Below, one piece after another: positions 1-11,700 of a stretch of 64,000 nucleotides of DNA (positions are counted from its first letter, which is position 1; each line of letters starts with the position of its first letter). This DNA is from Salvator merianae (Eukaryota; Chordata; Lepidosauria; Squamata; Teiidae). Position numbers and translations under genes: made by a program. Location: positions 17,343,444 through 17,407,443 of the forward strand of contig QVOM02000034.1 of the NCBI GenBank assembly GCA_003586115.2. Reading direction: 5' to 3'. The notes beneath the pieces are model-generated. The model had not been told where the DNA came from. It did no database searches and was given only the letters and a program-made list of their open reading frames with translations.

Positions 1-1855
1 ATGTTATATGTAATAGTGGGCAAGAACTGTATTTTCTGCAGCAATAAGATACACTGGCTTGAGTGCTAGTAAATTAAGGTATCCACAAACCATTGGAAAG
101 ATGTCTGCATGTCTCATGAAAAACAACCCAAAAGTAATTAAGACTGTGCAAAGCCAAACATGTGTGGAAACCCCTGAGTGACTACAGAAGTCACCCCAAT
201 ACTTTTTTCCCCCCATGTTGGGACAAACTGCGTCACACATCTCAGCTCTTACACTAGGCTTGGCTGGAAGATCCATGTACGATAGGGAAGGCTACATGGC
301 ACCTTCTGGACATTCTCATCATCCACCATTGGGAATAATGGGATATAGAGTCTGTCATCATCTGCCCAACATCTGCTGAAGATTGCACAAAACATCTGCC
401 ATTTCCACATCAGATACAGAATCTCCTGCTTAAAAATTAAGGCTTTTAGCATGCAAAGTGAATCCTCTTAATTCTGCTCTGAAGCTCATTTTCCTTAATC
501 AGTCCATGGAGGCAACCTAGTCTCTTCATCATCCCCTCCTTTCTTATATTACTTTCATGTTCCTTCTAATAGCAATTCATAGCATCATCCCAGACACCAT
601 GTGCCCTTAGCATATGTGCACAGTGCAGGAGGCTTTATTGGAAGGGAATGCAGTGGAGATATCAATGCTAGGAGCAACAGGGACAGACGATGAGCTGGAT
701 CCAGTGACAGATTGCCTAGAGGCAAAAAAAACCCCTTCAGAACTGCCTTAGAATTTGAGGACAAGTAGAAATGATATATGATAATCTTCTGGGGCCTGTA
801 CCATAGCAAGATTCACACACAGGGGCATGATATTCTTCAAAGGGCAAAACGCATTCCTTGCATATGGAAAACTAAGGTGTCAAGGAAAAGGATTGAAGCT
901 CCTTCTCTTTCAGGCAGGTTTTTCAAGGTGAAGAGCCTGTCCTAGGCATTCTGTATGGAATCCCCCAGAACAGGTAGCTGTACCATACTTTTCCTTAACA
1001 CTTGAGCTAGCCCTCAGTAGTTCCCAAATCTTTGTCGACTGTCATTAAGTTGGTTACTGTCACCTAACAAAGTATGTATTTCTATACCTTTGGATGTCAA
1101 ACAGGGAAAACGGGGGGAAATCCTTTGTTAGGGAAAATGGATCCTCTTGTCAAAATATTTGTGATGCTCATGTTTTGTACCTGTCCTCTTGTTAATTGAG
1201 ATGTGTATATTCTTGATGCAAGAGAAATACAAAATGCAAATTATTAAGTGTCGTGTGCAGTTCTGTGTTACAGATGTGTAAGAACTTTTAAAGGGGAATG
1301 ATATAAAAACAAAATTATAAATAAAATTTTATGCAACTTCATACCTAATCTTTGACTCGGCTGGTGTGAAATGGTGGTCAAATGTTAAAATTCCTTTATC
1401 TGTAGCAAAAGTTTATTGTTACTGCTGCTGCAACCTGTTCGATACAGGCTTGCCAAGGAGGATGACCCTCCTGCATCAAATGGGTATATATGGTTCACAG
1501 CAGTCGTCTGCACACAGTTTTTTTAAAAAGTGGCTCAAAAGCAGCTTAGAAGTGGTAACACTGGCATACTAGCATCTTTATCCACATTAAAGATCAGAAA
1601 ATGCACTTCCCTTGTGCAACCTCTTACCTTTGATGTGGATTAGGGATGAGAACACCAGCATCTGCACGCTGCCACCTCTAATCTGCTTTTGAGTTCCTTT
1701 TTTTAATGTGTGCGAATGCAACCATAGAGTCCGCAAAATGTGTAGGCGTTGTTGGAGCAGTGGTTTACACAACAAAATGTTATTATTAAGAGGACTTCTG
1801 GGATTAAACTAGAAAAGTTGGAAAGAAGATTATTTAAAATGAGTAAGTGAACTAA
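1..1855. other. unrecognised non-coding stretch
   Basis: I see nothing that can be named here. Reading frames on both strands are short, with no domain signature. The sequence is AT-rich with ordinary vertebrate CpG depletion. It may contain old repeats or intronic DNA too diverged to recognise by eye. Confidence 0.5.
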
Positions 1856-2314
1856 GGGCCTATCTGCATTTACCTGAGATCCACATTAGGAAGGGGTCCA
1901 GGGTCCTCCCTTCTGCAAGTTGGTATGGAATACAGAGGCCCTGCTTACTGCTAGTATGCTTTGTCAGCACCAGACAGAAGGGCCTAGATCTGGATTGCCA
2001 GTGGACCTGACTAAACAGGCAATCTAGTGGAGGTGTACCCCTCTGTGTTCTGGTTTAACACAGGGGGGCCATTTTGGTGGCACATCTTATTGTACTACTG
2101 CAGTGGGGTCCCCCAGGGGCTCCAAGACTTAGAACATTTGTTCCTGGCTGTCAGAGCTTCAGAGATTGGCACCAAAGCTTGTGCGGGGATTGGGCCATCA
2201 CCATGTAGACGGTGTTGTTCCAGGCTAATCACAATCCATGGTTCCAGCGTTGGGACAGATTGCTTCTTGCGGATCAGCTATTCTGGATCAAATGAGGTAA
2301 GTGCGAAAAACCTC
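1856..2314. mobile_element. non-autonomous DNA transposon, family F (459 bp)
   Basis: The left end reads GGGCCTATCTGCATTTACCT and the reverse complement of the right end reads GAGGTTTTTCGCACTTACCT, an imperfect terminal inverted repeat. Both ends are flanked by TAA (1853-1855 and 2315-2317), a 3-bp target duplication of the TWA type typical of PIF/Harbinger elements. The interior (about 2066-2160) matches the copy at 26181-26587, including a CCAGGGGCTC block followed by AGAACATT. No transposase is visible. The superfamily is inferred from the duplication length; membership in one family with the second copy is seen directly. Confidence 0.7.
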
Positions 2315-2317
2315 TAA

Positions 2318-3056
2318 GACGTTTCTGCACACACCAGTATTCCGGCCTGTAGAAGGGTCTAGGCTGCTTTGTTGCACAAATTAATATGGGACAAAGCAGG
2401 CCTCATCCCACCTGGAACACTAAGTTGCCAGCTTCAGAGATAATGAGAAGTAAGCATGGGATATATGGACATTCCACGCCTGCCCCAGGGCGGGAGAAAA
2501 CATCTCCAGCTCGGTGTGCCTAGTGTGATCAAGGTATGAGTACATTCCATTCACACTGGAACCTGACTTTGCAAGGTAATCCTAAATAAGTGTGAAATAA
2601 TTTGTATAAATTAAATTATTTAATTTGGAGGATATGGCTTTGCACTCAGGGATACAGGTAGAAATGAATGGAACCCTGACAAAGCAATGTAGATGGAGGC
2701 CAAGAACATGCATAGAGTACACTAATAAATGCCAAGTTATACATGCACCTAATGAAAACTCATGCACCTACTGAATGGTGAAGTTGTTTTTCTATCCCAC
2801 TGGTTTTTAATCCCTGCAGTCAAACCATATAAAAGTATTGGCCTGATTTCTTCCTTTGGGGATGCCCTAAACTTGTAAAATCGTATTACAGAATCATATT
2901 TTGCAAAGTGTATTCAAAAGTATGCCCACATTTCACTTGACCAGGGTACGAAGATACCTCAGTGGTACTGAAAAGTGTAAATACTGAATGTATAGCTGGG
3001 CTCAAAGTCTTCCCCCCTTTCTTTGATGAGGATTAATGGTAGCCATGTCCCTGATT
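2318..3056. other. unrecognised non-coding stretch
   Basis: No gene, RNA or repeat family is recognised. A phrase shared with the termini of other elements in the window (gtttctgcaca, about 2321) suggests old transposon debris at the left edge. Confidence 0.4.
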
Positions 3057-3177
3057 GCATCCAGATGTTGCCAACTTATTCTGCTATTTTTGGATATTCT
3101 GGAATAAAGCATTCCTGGGAGTGCTTTATTCTGGAATATTCAAAAATAGCAGAAGTAAGCAAGCAACATCTGGATGC
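3057..3177. mobile_element. fold-back element, family I-like (121 bp)
   Basis: A perfect 15-bp inverted repeat, GCATCCAGATGTTGC (3057-3071) and its complement (3163-3177), bounds a unit whose interior is also largely self-complementary: TTCTGCTATTTTTG pairs with CAAAAATAGCAGAA, and GGAATAAAGCA with TGCTTTATTC. The outer motif GCATCCAGA is shared with the ends of the family I copies near 11.5, 25.2 and 42.2 kb. This is a short hairpin-forming MITE. No clear target duplication is visible at these exact ends. Confidence 0.6.
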
Positions 3178-3236
3178 ATATCCTGTATTAACCATTAGTT
3201 CAAACTCTCCACTAAAAGTTTGAAACTGTTAACTCT

Positions 3237-3641
3237 GGTCCTTTCTGCACTGGGCTTTATTCCGGATTATGGCTGTGATGAGAAATGCACACAAAAAAAG
3301 CATCTCTGACGTGGGTCAGAGATGGCTTCAAGGTGGGATTGTTCAAACACCAGCCTGCCTCTCCCCTTTCTCATGAACATTCTGTGCTAGCAAAGATAGA
3401 TTAGAGAAGACTTGGGAACACAAGTGCCACACACTGTCGCTATGAGGCGCCTCTGAGGTGCCCCTTTTGTTATGTCTGAACACAGCCTATATTCTGATAT
3501 AGGAGCCTGCCATCTGCATGCTGGCACAGCAGACTATGGCACACTCACTCACCCAGGACTTATCGTAGTCTGTACTAGTGTGAGGATGGCAGACTCCTGT
3601 TCTGGAATATAATTCAGAATAAGTCCTGTGCAGAAAGGGAC
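3237..3641. mobile_element. non-autonomous DNA transposon, family A, carrying a nested family B element
   Basis: The ends are GGTCCTTTCTGCAC and its near-complement GTGCAGAAAGGGAC, flanked by the 3-bp duplication TCT (3234-3236 and 3642-3644). The subterminal TTTATTCYGGATTAT block and the phrase CCTGCCATCTGCATGCT are shared with the other A copies, which are about 160-180 bp. This copy is 405 bp because a 217-bp element of another family sits inside it (3271-3487). It encodes no protein. Confidence 0.8.
3271..3487. mobile_element. non-autonomous DNA transposon, family B, nested in family A
   Basis: The unit begins GGCTGTGATGAGA and ends TCTGAACACAGCC. It is flanked by TAT on both sides (3268-3270 and 3488-3490). 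A second copy of nearly the same length lies at 47875-48090 in the opposite orientation. Shared internal phrases include GGCGCCTC, TCATGAACATTC (as its complement in the second copy), AAGTCTTC and AGCATCTCTG. The flanks on each side are family A sequence, so the order of insertion is clear: A first, then B. Confidence 0.8.
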
Positions 3642-3644
3642 TCT

Positions 3645-4999
3645 TTTAGTACACATTGCTACCCTAGGACAATTTTGGCATGGATTGCTAAAGTGGTTTT
3701 AATCAAAATACTTGTCCAAATTCCTGTTGCATGCTTTGTGGAAAAGATAAAAGTTTAGAAATGGTATGTGCTCTTGTAATTGTAACATTGTTCACTTCTT
3801 TCTGTGGTCTGAAAAAGTGAGGAAGGTGGGGAAGACAAGAAAATCCAAAAACAGGACTGTCTAATGGGATGCAATGGGTCAGTTTACCCCATTGCCTGCT
3901 ATGGAATTCTCTAACAGAAATTCAGGAAGTTCCTTAATCACTGAGAAGGAAAGGCTACATCTGGCATATGGAAAGCAGCAAAACAGAATACAAAGAGAGA
4001 AATGTGATAAAGTCAGCAGCAGATAAAACGTTTGCCAAAAGGAGCAAACCAAAACCAAAAAAAGATGAAACAGGTGGATGTCTGCAAGATTTGGTTCATT
4101 TTATGTATGTCAGTGGGCACGGTCTATATCCTTCGGTCTTACAAAGAGGAACGTTGATGTAAAAGAGCCATTTTAAAATTAAGATTTAATATGAGCAGGC
4201 AGACTTGAAATTAGAGCAAAGACTAGCACCCTGCAAAGAGATTCTTTGGAAACTCACAAGGGAAAAAAGAAAAGAAAAACCTTGTGAAAACCCCACCAGG
4301 AAAAAGGAGAAGAGAACACACAGTGCTAGGGTAGGCAGAAGAATTTGTTCCTGTTGGTCATGCAAATACATTCTTAATATGGGGCATTTAAAGAGCAGAA
4401 GAGCAGCGAGAACTTTCCTTCAATGGATCTGATGTATGCTGGGTAAGAGGGAAGAGGAGTGACTGCCCTTATATTGCTGCTCTGTGGCTTTTGGAGAGTT
4501 GATGAGCAAAAATGTGGCTCTTTGGCCAAGCTAATATTTAGTCAACCATGACTTTGATTTTCTTTTGTCACTCAAATAATCTTAGAAGTACCCCGTGTAC
4601 TGGTAAGCAGCACATCAGCTCTGCTGCAAGCCTGAAATCCAGATTTTTCTGCCTGAAAATGCACAAGCAAGGTCCAGTTTCCACGCAGCCCTTGCTCACA
4701 CTCAAATTAAAAAAATTGAGCTGGATCTTGCTGTGCCAGCCACAAATAGCTGCCAGCCAGGAACATAACGATCCCTTCAAAAAGGTTCCTGAACTTGAAA
4801 CCAATTTTGCAAAAGCTCTTTATTGTACTGAACTGTTTATATGTCTGTAGGCCCTTAAAAAAAAATTTAATTTCCCCTACTAAGTTACTTACTACAGTAT
4901 GGAACAGTACGTACAGCCTGCTGCTGGTTTTGCCCACTAGGGGGAACTTGAGTATTGTTATAGGCTTCCTAGAATACCCACTTTCCAGATCCAGTTAGT
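3645..4999. other. unrecognised stretch, A-rich in parts
   Basis: There is no recognisable gene. About 3966-4160 and 4205-4430 are purine-rich and give lysine-rich open frames without stops, which is expected from base composition alone. No splice-bounded exon or repeat family could be assigned. Confidence 0.4.
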
Positions 5000-5095
5000 C
5001 CCAGAGTACCCAACTGTCCCAAAGTTATATACTGTTAATAGAGATTTAAAATCCGGATTGCATTTGTTTCAAGTGTTGCGGCAATGGGTGTGATA
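5000..5095. repeat. dispersed repeat, copy 1
   Basis: The block CCCAAAGTTATA...TTTGTTTCAAGTG..GC.GCAATG recurs at 5775-5880 in the same orientation with many substitutions. Spacing of the conserved words is similar in both copies. The pair may be fragments of one old interspersed repeat or of a local duplication. The family is not identified. Confidence 0.45.
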
Positions 5096-5774
5096 GAAGG
5101 CATGCATTGTCTCTGCACAGTGTCAAGCCTGGTTCTGAACAATCAGTGAGAAAGTTCTCAGTCTGCAATGCTTCTCCAAGTAAGCAGCCCTAGGCAATCT
5201 GGACCAATCGCCTGAGTCAGGACGAAGGGCACCTTCCTAAATCAGGCTTTGTAAGCCTGCTTATTATGAGATGTTCTGGGGTACAATTTCTATCAGCCCC
5301 AGCCAGCAGACTTATGTTGGCTGAAGCTGATGGGAACTGTAGTTCAAATCCCTTGGCTGTATCAGTGCATTAGCCTGCGGCACTGAAATCTGCTTTTTTC
5401 CAGGAATGAATTGTCTTTGTTCTCCCGTTCTCTGTGCTTTGGTTACTAAATTTCTGACTTATTTTTAGCTTTCTTGAGGTTGCATACCTTCCGTACTTAT
5501 GATGGTTATCCTGGTTGATACAATATGTTTCTTTGGGTTGTCAACCATTTGTTAAATAAAGAATTCCTATTCTCGTGTCAAAAGGACTTTTTTCCTCCTT
5601 GGATTCCCCAATACCACACAAGATCAGCAAAGTAGATAAATCAGTTAAAACTGAGTTAGGAATAAGCAGCATGTTAAAAAGGCAATCAAACCACTTACAT
5701 GACTTAGTGTTTCTACAATGTAAATTTGTAAAAAAAAAAAAAAATATGCACAAAACAGATATGATACATGTCCC

Positions 5775-5880
5775 CAAACACCCATCTGTTCCAAAGTTAT
5801 AGACTTCATCAGTAGAAAGATAAGATCCAGGTGCGTTTGTTTCAAGTGATGCTGCAATGTATTTGATGGAATGTATAATT
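5775..5880. repeat. dispersed repeat, copy 2
   Basis: This is the partner of the block at 5000-5095. It shares CCAAAGTTATA, an A-rich run leading to ATCC, and GTTTGTTTCAAGTGATGC followed by GCAATG. A poly(A) run of 15 bases lies just upstream at about 5730-5745. I see no coding content. Confidence 0.45.
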
Positions 5881-6065
5881 CATCTGCATGAGATCTCAAG
5901 TTTAAAACAGTCAAATAGGCACCAGGCAAACCATCGAGGTGACCTTATTCCATGTTTGTAGCACCTGCCTGCTTCCTGTACAGTTGTTGCTACTTTTTTC
6001 TCATCACAAAACACAAAGCAGAGTACACTAACCCCTTTTCATACATACTCTCGCTATGTGAGTTT

Positions 6066-6868
6066 TATTGGGGTTCTGGTAGACAGCTCAATGAAGGTGT
6101 CAACCCAGCGGCAGTGAAAAAAGCAAATTCAGTACTAGGGGTAATAAGGAAGGGAATAGCAAACAAGTTGGCAAGTGTCATTATGCCTCTTTACAAATCT
6201 ATGGTGAGGCCACACTTGGAATATTGTGTACAATTCTGGTCACCTCACCTCAGAAAGGATATTGTGGAACTGGAGAAGGTGCAGAAAAGGGCAACCAGAA
6301 TGATCAAGAGGTTGGAACACCTTCCTTCGAAATCAGGCTGTAACACCTTGGCCTTTTCAGCTTTGAAAAGCGGCGTTTTAAGAGCAGACCTGATTGAAGT
6401 ATATAAAATCATGCATGGTATGGATAAGGTGGACAGAGAAGCTTTTGTCTCTCTCACACAACACTAGGACTAGGGGGCACTTTCTGAAGCTGATGGGTAG
6501 GAGAGTTAGAACTGACTAGGGGAAGTATTTTTTCACCCAGAGGGTCATCGGTCTATGGAATTTATTACTGGATGAGGTGGTGACAGCAATCAGCCTAGAT
6601 AGCTTTAAGAAAGGATTGGACAGATTCATGGAGGTCAGCTGTATCGATGGCTACTAAAATGGATGCCTAGGTACTGCCCCCAGGTTGGAATGACAGGAAG
6701 GATGTCTGTAAAACCATTTGCAGGGAGTCAAGAGCAGGTGAAGGTTTTGCCTTTATCTTCTGCTTGAGAATGCCCAGAAGCAACTGGTGGGCCACTGTGT
6801 GAAACATGCTGGACTAGATGGGTTGTGGCCTGATCCAGCAAGGCTCCTCTTATGTTCTTATGTTCTTA
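6066..6868 (+). mobile_element. CR1/L3-clade LINE, 3' end of ORF2 plus 3' tail, decayed
   Basis: The first 400 bases stay open and encode the C-terminal part of a CR1-type reverse transcriptase: a KANSVLG motif, then LYKSMVRPHLEYCVQFWSPH, VQKRATRMI and a DLIEVYKIMHG motif. This is the usual post-catalytic region of CR1 ORF2. Stops begin at about 6465, and the matching sense sequence continues in broken frames. The element ends in the CR1 3' hallmark GGCCTGATCCAGCAAGGCTC followed by repeated TTATGTTC. It is 5'-truncated, as is usual for LINEs: endonuclease and catalytic residues are absent. It is a pseudogene fragment, not a host gene. Confidence 0.88.
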
Positions 6869-6869
6869 A

Positions 6870-8530
6870 GATCTGTGTTTTTCACTATTTCATTTTGTTA
6901 CCAAACTGAAACTTTCAATTGTAAGGTCTGCAATCTGGAAGAAAGGGTCCCCTTCCTCCTTTTCCTGGAATGCAGACTGTATACTGTACTGCATCTGAAA
7001 ATTTAGATAATAAAATGGAAGGCATCTGGAGTCCTAACGAGCTGAAATCTTTAATATTTAACTTTGGCCACATTACAACAGGGGATTTAATCAGTTTACA
7101 GGCCGTCTTGAGTTCCCGCTGGCCCAACGTGATCTTGCCTTCCGTAGTTTTTCTGGACTAAATTGGCGAAATCTGGACTACTTTGTATTCGGATTTAATG
7201 AGTTCTCAAGCCGTTCCAGATCGCTAGCGCACTTTATTTAGTGATGTGGGAACGGGGAAGGAGACTATTTGGGAGGAACCGTACATTTTGGGGGGCGTGC
7301 AGAGAGGGATCCCCATTTTGTGCCATCCAATGACAGACGTTGTGGGTGGGCAGGAAGCGCAGTAGTTTCCTCTGCCTCTATTATCCCCCCTTCCGTCACT
7401 GCCAGGGGAAAAGAAACCGTCCTCCTTTTTACTTCACTAAGCTGCGGTCCTTTCTCTTTCTTTATCCCCCATTCGACACTGTCAGGAAGAAATTAAAGGC
7501 TTCCTCCACTTCCGTCTGCTCTTTAAATCAAAAAATAAACTGCGCCTGTTTGGGGTTGCAGTCCTCTTGGCTCAACAAAGAACCCGCTCAAGATCAGTTT
7601 TGCTGTCGGTAGCACACAGCTACACAGCGGGGGCACGTGCCACTGCGGATGTCTCAGGGGAGATGAGGCAAAGTCCATTTGCTGGCGATAAACTGCACTA
7701 TCAAGATAATAGAGCCCCCCCATGTTCCCTCCCCATGTTTCCCCTTCATCATGGACCTCTCCCTGCTTTTGCGCTACTTTTAAATTTCACAATTGTGCAA
7801 AAGTGCACTTGCAAGGAAGCAGAAATCGCCATCTGCCCCTTAAGAAGCTTAATTGTGCAGTACACATGGTTTTAAAGTTCTGCTTGTATAGATAGAGGCT
7901 GTAGTGGGGAGAAGGAGCAAATAGCAAATGACTAGTAACGTTGCCAAGTGAATCCATGTTCTGAGGCAGCAGCAGGGACATACAGAGAGCGGAGCTTGAC
8001 TTTCCCGCCCCTGTGACATCAAGATTTGAACGTTGGGACTGCAGCCAATCACTGACTGCACAGGGAGGAGAATTTGATGAGGGGTGGAAGCATTAAAGGT
8101 ACTGTTTCTCCGTGCCAAGCACAGGAAATATCAGTGGGGGAACGAGCAAGTACGAATTGAGTCTGTGTTAAACTGTAACTGTGGGAACGATCAGAAGACG
8201 AATTCAGTCCTTGTACTCTTCAGATACGGATTAAATTTACGATGTCAGACCACGGCCTTTATCATTGACTTCTAGTTTATTTTAGAGATCATGGTGTTAC
8301 CATTATTCTCTCTATTTTATTATGTCACATAGCCTTTTCCTTATGATATTATGCTGTCCAGGTGATTTTGGAGTGAATTTGGAAGGGGCCTGGAATGAAG
8401 TAGAATATTCCTATTAACATTAAAGGAACATTTGTTTTCACTGTACAGATTTTTGCTGTAAGTTCAATTTTCTGGGTCCAGTTAGGTATGGATAAAAGGG
8501 GAAGATGTATATACAATGGAAGAGAAGGAA
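6870..8530. other. unrecognised stretch, locally CpG-richer
   Basis: No gene is recognised. About 7200-7480 carries more CpG dinucleotides than its surroundings, and a CCAAT box (GCCAATCAC) lies at about 8044. These are too weak to call a promoter. The rest is ordinary AT-rich DNA. Confidence 0.35.
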
Positions 8531-8534
8531 ATAA

Positions 8535-8595
8535 TGTGCATCACCTTGAACTTTCAAAGGAAAGGCAGGATATAAATGCCATGACTGACTGATTG
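8535..8595 (+). mobile_element. L2/SINE-type 3' tail fragment
   Basis: The phrase CACCTTGAACTTTCAAAGGA, followed by a GGCAGGATATAAATGCC word, matches the terminal stem region of L2 LINEs and of the SINEs that borrow that tail. A short degenerate TGAC repeat follows. It is too short to assign more precisely. Confidence 0.45.
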
Positions 8596-8629
8596 CTTTT
8601 TTAAAAAAAAAATTATACCTCCTGTATTA

Positions 8630-9060
8630 TAACATTTTGCAACAGAAAAGACAACAGTTTACAATGAATGACAGAATGCACTCATAGAAACATTATTAAA
8701 AAGAATGGGAGAAAGAGAACAGTTTACCCTGGGAAGGGCTGTGTGAAGAGGAATGTCTTCTAAGGATGTAACAAGGAGGCTAAAATTGTGCTGGACCACC
8801 CTACAGGAAAGAGGTGAGTTCCTTCATCTCTTGGGTGCGACTCCTTACTGGGGAGCCGTGTAAAACTTTCACAGGGAGCCAGGAATGTAAGGTAAGGCAC
8901 TTGATGGTCCTGTGCCTCATGTCTTCCATAGCTGTAGGCAACCCATGAATATCAGATGGAAGAGCATTCCAAGAGGTGGATGCCACCATAGAGAAATCCC
9001 AGTTGTATTCAACAGCATGAAGAAATAACAAGACTAATGCTTTGGTCCAGCTAAAATGAA
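8630..9060 (-). mobile_element. L2-like LINE 3' end, reverse strand, degraded
   Basis: Read on the minus strand, it carries a decayed version of the L2 C-terminal signature (FSMVASTSWNALPS, compare AFSVVAPRLWNTLPPE in the copy at 48.3 kb). AT-rich 3' UTR sequence follows toward 8630. Stops and gaps are frequent. The same arrangement recurs at 22.2, 48.9 and 52.6 kb. Confidence 0.6.
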
Positions 9061-9065
9061 AGAGA

Positions 9066-9400
9066 AAGAAGATGGAAGAATTAATCTAGAAGTTGTCAAC
9101 CAGCGTGCACAAGGGGTAGTTGGGTAGTGTGGTGGTGGTAGTTATTGGGGGGTTTTCCTTTCTTTTTTAGTATATATTCTTTTTTTGGGGGGGAGCACTA
9201 TTTTTTGTTGTTGTTGTTGATCTGTTATCTTTTGTTATTTCCTTTCATATAATTAAAAAATTAAATTATTTTTTTAAAAAAAACAGCATGATGACACTCT
9301 TTACTCTGTGGCAGCCATTGCAGGGCCACCTCAGAAAGTCATAGAGATCTTACAGGTCTGCAGTGGGAGAGGTGGTCTGTTGTGTCCTTGCCACACTCCA
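9066..9400. other. T- and A-rich low-complexity stretch
   Basis: G-runs, T-runs, a short GTT repeat (about 9206-9220) and a run of A and T (about 9250-9285) dominate. No gene is seen. Confidence 0.5.
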
Positions 9401-9571
9401 CTCCATGGGATGGGTTACTGTTGGAGAGGGTCAGGGCAGTCCACAATGAGATGGCATGTCCCACTTCAGCCCTGGGTGCTGCCTCCAAAGAACCCTCTGT
9501 GACAGCACCAAGCCTTCAGAGGCCAGGAACAAAAGTTCCCAGCCTTCACTGTTTCAGAGAGGAAATACAAC

Positions 9572-9840
9572 TCATCTAGAAAAGACAACTAATTTCCAGA
9601 TGAGGGACCTACTCCCCTGGAAGTTATCCATCTCAGCAGAATTTAATTTATTGTCTGTCATCCAGCCCATCATAGCATCCAAAGGCTGGTTCAGAACTTG
9701 TGCAGCCTCTCTTGATTCAGCGTTATGAAGAAATAAGAGTTGAGTGTTATCAGCGTATTGATGACATTCCACAAAAAAATTCCTGTTAATTTCTCCCAGC
9801 GACTTCACACAGACATCGAACACTGCCACAAATAAAACAG
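9572..9840 (-). mobile_element. L2-like reverse transcriptase fragment, reverse strand
   Basis: The minus strand encodes a piece around the catalytic YADD box, here HQYADNTQL, so one of the two catalytic aspartates is replaced by asparagine. A region resembling LDAMMGWMTDNKL follows, equivalent to LEAVMGRIGARKL in the L2 copy at 45.4 kb. Upstream in sense (9840 downward) the frame resembles the region before the box. It is an inactive fragment, truncated at both ends. Confidence 0.7.
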
Positions 9841-10550
9841 TGCCCTGAGAAACTTCAAGCCAAGCTACGAGTGCATATAAATAATAATGTGTTTCCTAGG
9901 TGGTCACCTGTTCAAGGACAAACACTATACATCATCTGCTTAGCTTCAGAAAAGTTGGACCCTTGACTTTATGCCCTGACTCAGTTTGCACTGCCAGATA
10001 TTAGGGCTATGGGCTGAGCAGCAGAAGCAGATGTATGCTCACCAGGGGTAGAAATACTGTAATAACATCTTGTTATCAAGCAGCAAAAAACAACATTCTG
10101 GATTATTCCCCCTCCCCATACTGGGGTGTTAGCAATAGGTTTCAAAAAAACTAAATGAAGTGTTTAATTTCTCTGACATAAAAATTTCATTAACATCTGC
10201 TTTGGACCACCGGAGTCTACAATCTTCCTGCACCGAGCCCATCAGTTCTTCTATGAATCCACTGCTGCTGGATGCATCCAGTATGCCCAGTTCAGCTTAT
10301 GATTCCATCCTTCATTTCCAGTGTTTAGACGTTGCGATGTGCCAGACATTTCCCAAAAAATATATGCTATAGATTTCTTCAGCTGCTAAATGCACAAGAA
10401 CTGAGGAAATGTGGGCTAACATTTAGTTAAAATGTGTACAATGACATAAATTGATCCAGCTTAGTGTAGTGAGTGACAGGACTGGTTTCAAGGCAGTGTG
10501 AGTGGTGCCACCTCACAGGATGCTGGGCTTAGGGGGGCAAGGCCTGACCC
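9841..10550. other. unrecognised non-coding stretch
   Basis: I see no supported gene, RNA or repeat in these bases. Confidence 0.4.
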
Positions 10551-10554
10551 ATTC

Positions 10555-11060
10555 ATAGGCCAACTGCCATGCTGTGCCATGCAAGCCCAGCATGCTCAGA
10601 AGCAGCCAAGTGGGCACATGGCTTGCTCAGCCCAGTCACCCTAGGATGTGTTTTAATCCTCATCTCCATAGGCCAACCACTCTGTCAATCCATGCTGTAT
10701 CTGGCATGCCTTGATCTGCATCTCTGCAGGCCAACTGCTGCACCACACTACTCCCAGTATGCCAAAGCAGCCAGATGGGTATATGGCTTGACTGGCTCAG
10801 CCATGTAGGCTGTACCCATGACCTCAACTCAAGTCTCCCAGTCTGCCCAAAGGGTGCCCTGTCAGTGAGCTGGGGACAGCATGGCACACTAGAGCAGCTG
10901 GTGTACAGGCAGGTCGGGAGGCATAGGTCAATGTGCAGCCTAGGATAGCTGAGCTGCTCAAAACCACGTCCCCCCCCCCAGTTGTTTCTCTGGGTCCCTG
11001 AGAAGTAGCCAGATGAGTGTGTAGGCTGTGCATCACCTTGTCCCCTAGGCTCTGCCACAT
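10555..11060. repeat. degenerate tandem repeat, GC-richer than surroundings
   Basis: The order AGGCCAACTGC, CAAAGCAGCCA (or CAGAAGCAGCCA), GGG then ATATGGCTTG, CTCAGCC occurs at about 10556-10640 and again at about 10727-10805. A weaker third version (GAAGTAGCCAGATG) is near 11001. Spacing is roughly 170 bp. Long open frames on the minus strand here are a side effect of base composition. I read it as an old minisatellite or partial local duplication. Confidence 0.45.
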
Positions 11061-11543
11061 TCCCACATCAACCCACCTCTGTGGGATCAGGTATTGCCTC
11101 CTCACTCTAGGCACTTGATCTGCTAGAGCTGGTCCTGGTGAATGATAGGCAAGAAGCCAAGAGGAACCAGGAGATACAGAGATGAAATACAGAGATACAG
11201 AAGCAGTGAGCAAAGATCAGCCAAGGAGCAATCTTTGCTGGAAGCACAGGTTCCACCATCATGCAGAACCTGCCATTGTTCCATAAGTCCATGGAGGTCT
11301 TAACAGGATCACTGGCTCTGGGTGGTAACATACCAGCTACACATGGAGAAATAATGGCTTGAGTTATTTTCAATAAGAAATTACATTCCTTAGTAATTCA
11401 ATATGATATTTATATACTTAGTTTACTGCTACAGACTGGAACTGCTTCTCCAGCAACTGGAGAGTAGTCATGTATTCTGGTTTGGCTTCCTCTTGTATTG
11501 CTCTGTTCCTGAGCATTCTGGATGCATGTTGCATTGAGCAGCA

Positions 11544-11700
11544 AATGGAAAGCCTTGGCTGCATCCAGACAGGATCTAAAACCTGGGATTATTCCAGCAC
11601 TATATTGGGGTGAAATCCCAGCATATCGCTATTCTGGGAAAATTAACTCCCAGCCCAGGTTTTCCAGAAATAGCGATATGATGTCCTTGTCGGGGTGCTT
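11544..11700. mobile_element. non-autonomous DNA transposon fragment, family I
   Basis: It begins with the family I terminus GGCTGCATCCAGACAGG. Inside is a strong hairpin: CATATCGCTATT (11622-11633) pairs exactly with AATAGCGATATG (11669-11680). The words GGGAAAATTAACT are shared with the I copy at 42.3 kb. The right end is not clear; related sequence may run on to about 12000. Confidence 0.5.

Noticed and set aside
5952..6467. 171-codon open frame as a host gene
   Set aside because: The sequence from KKANSVLG onward is the C-terminus of CR1 reverse transcriptase, and the DNA ends in the CR1 tail. The first 40 residues are chance read-through.
10660..11213. Two overlapping minus-strand frames of about 130 codons
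   Set aside because: They lie in a degenerate GC-richer tandem repeat and show no domain or conserved motif.
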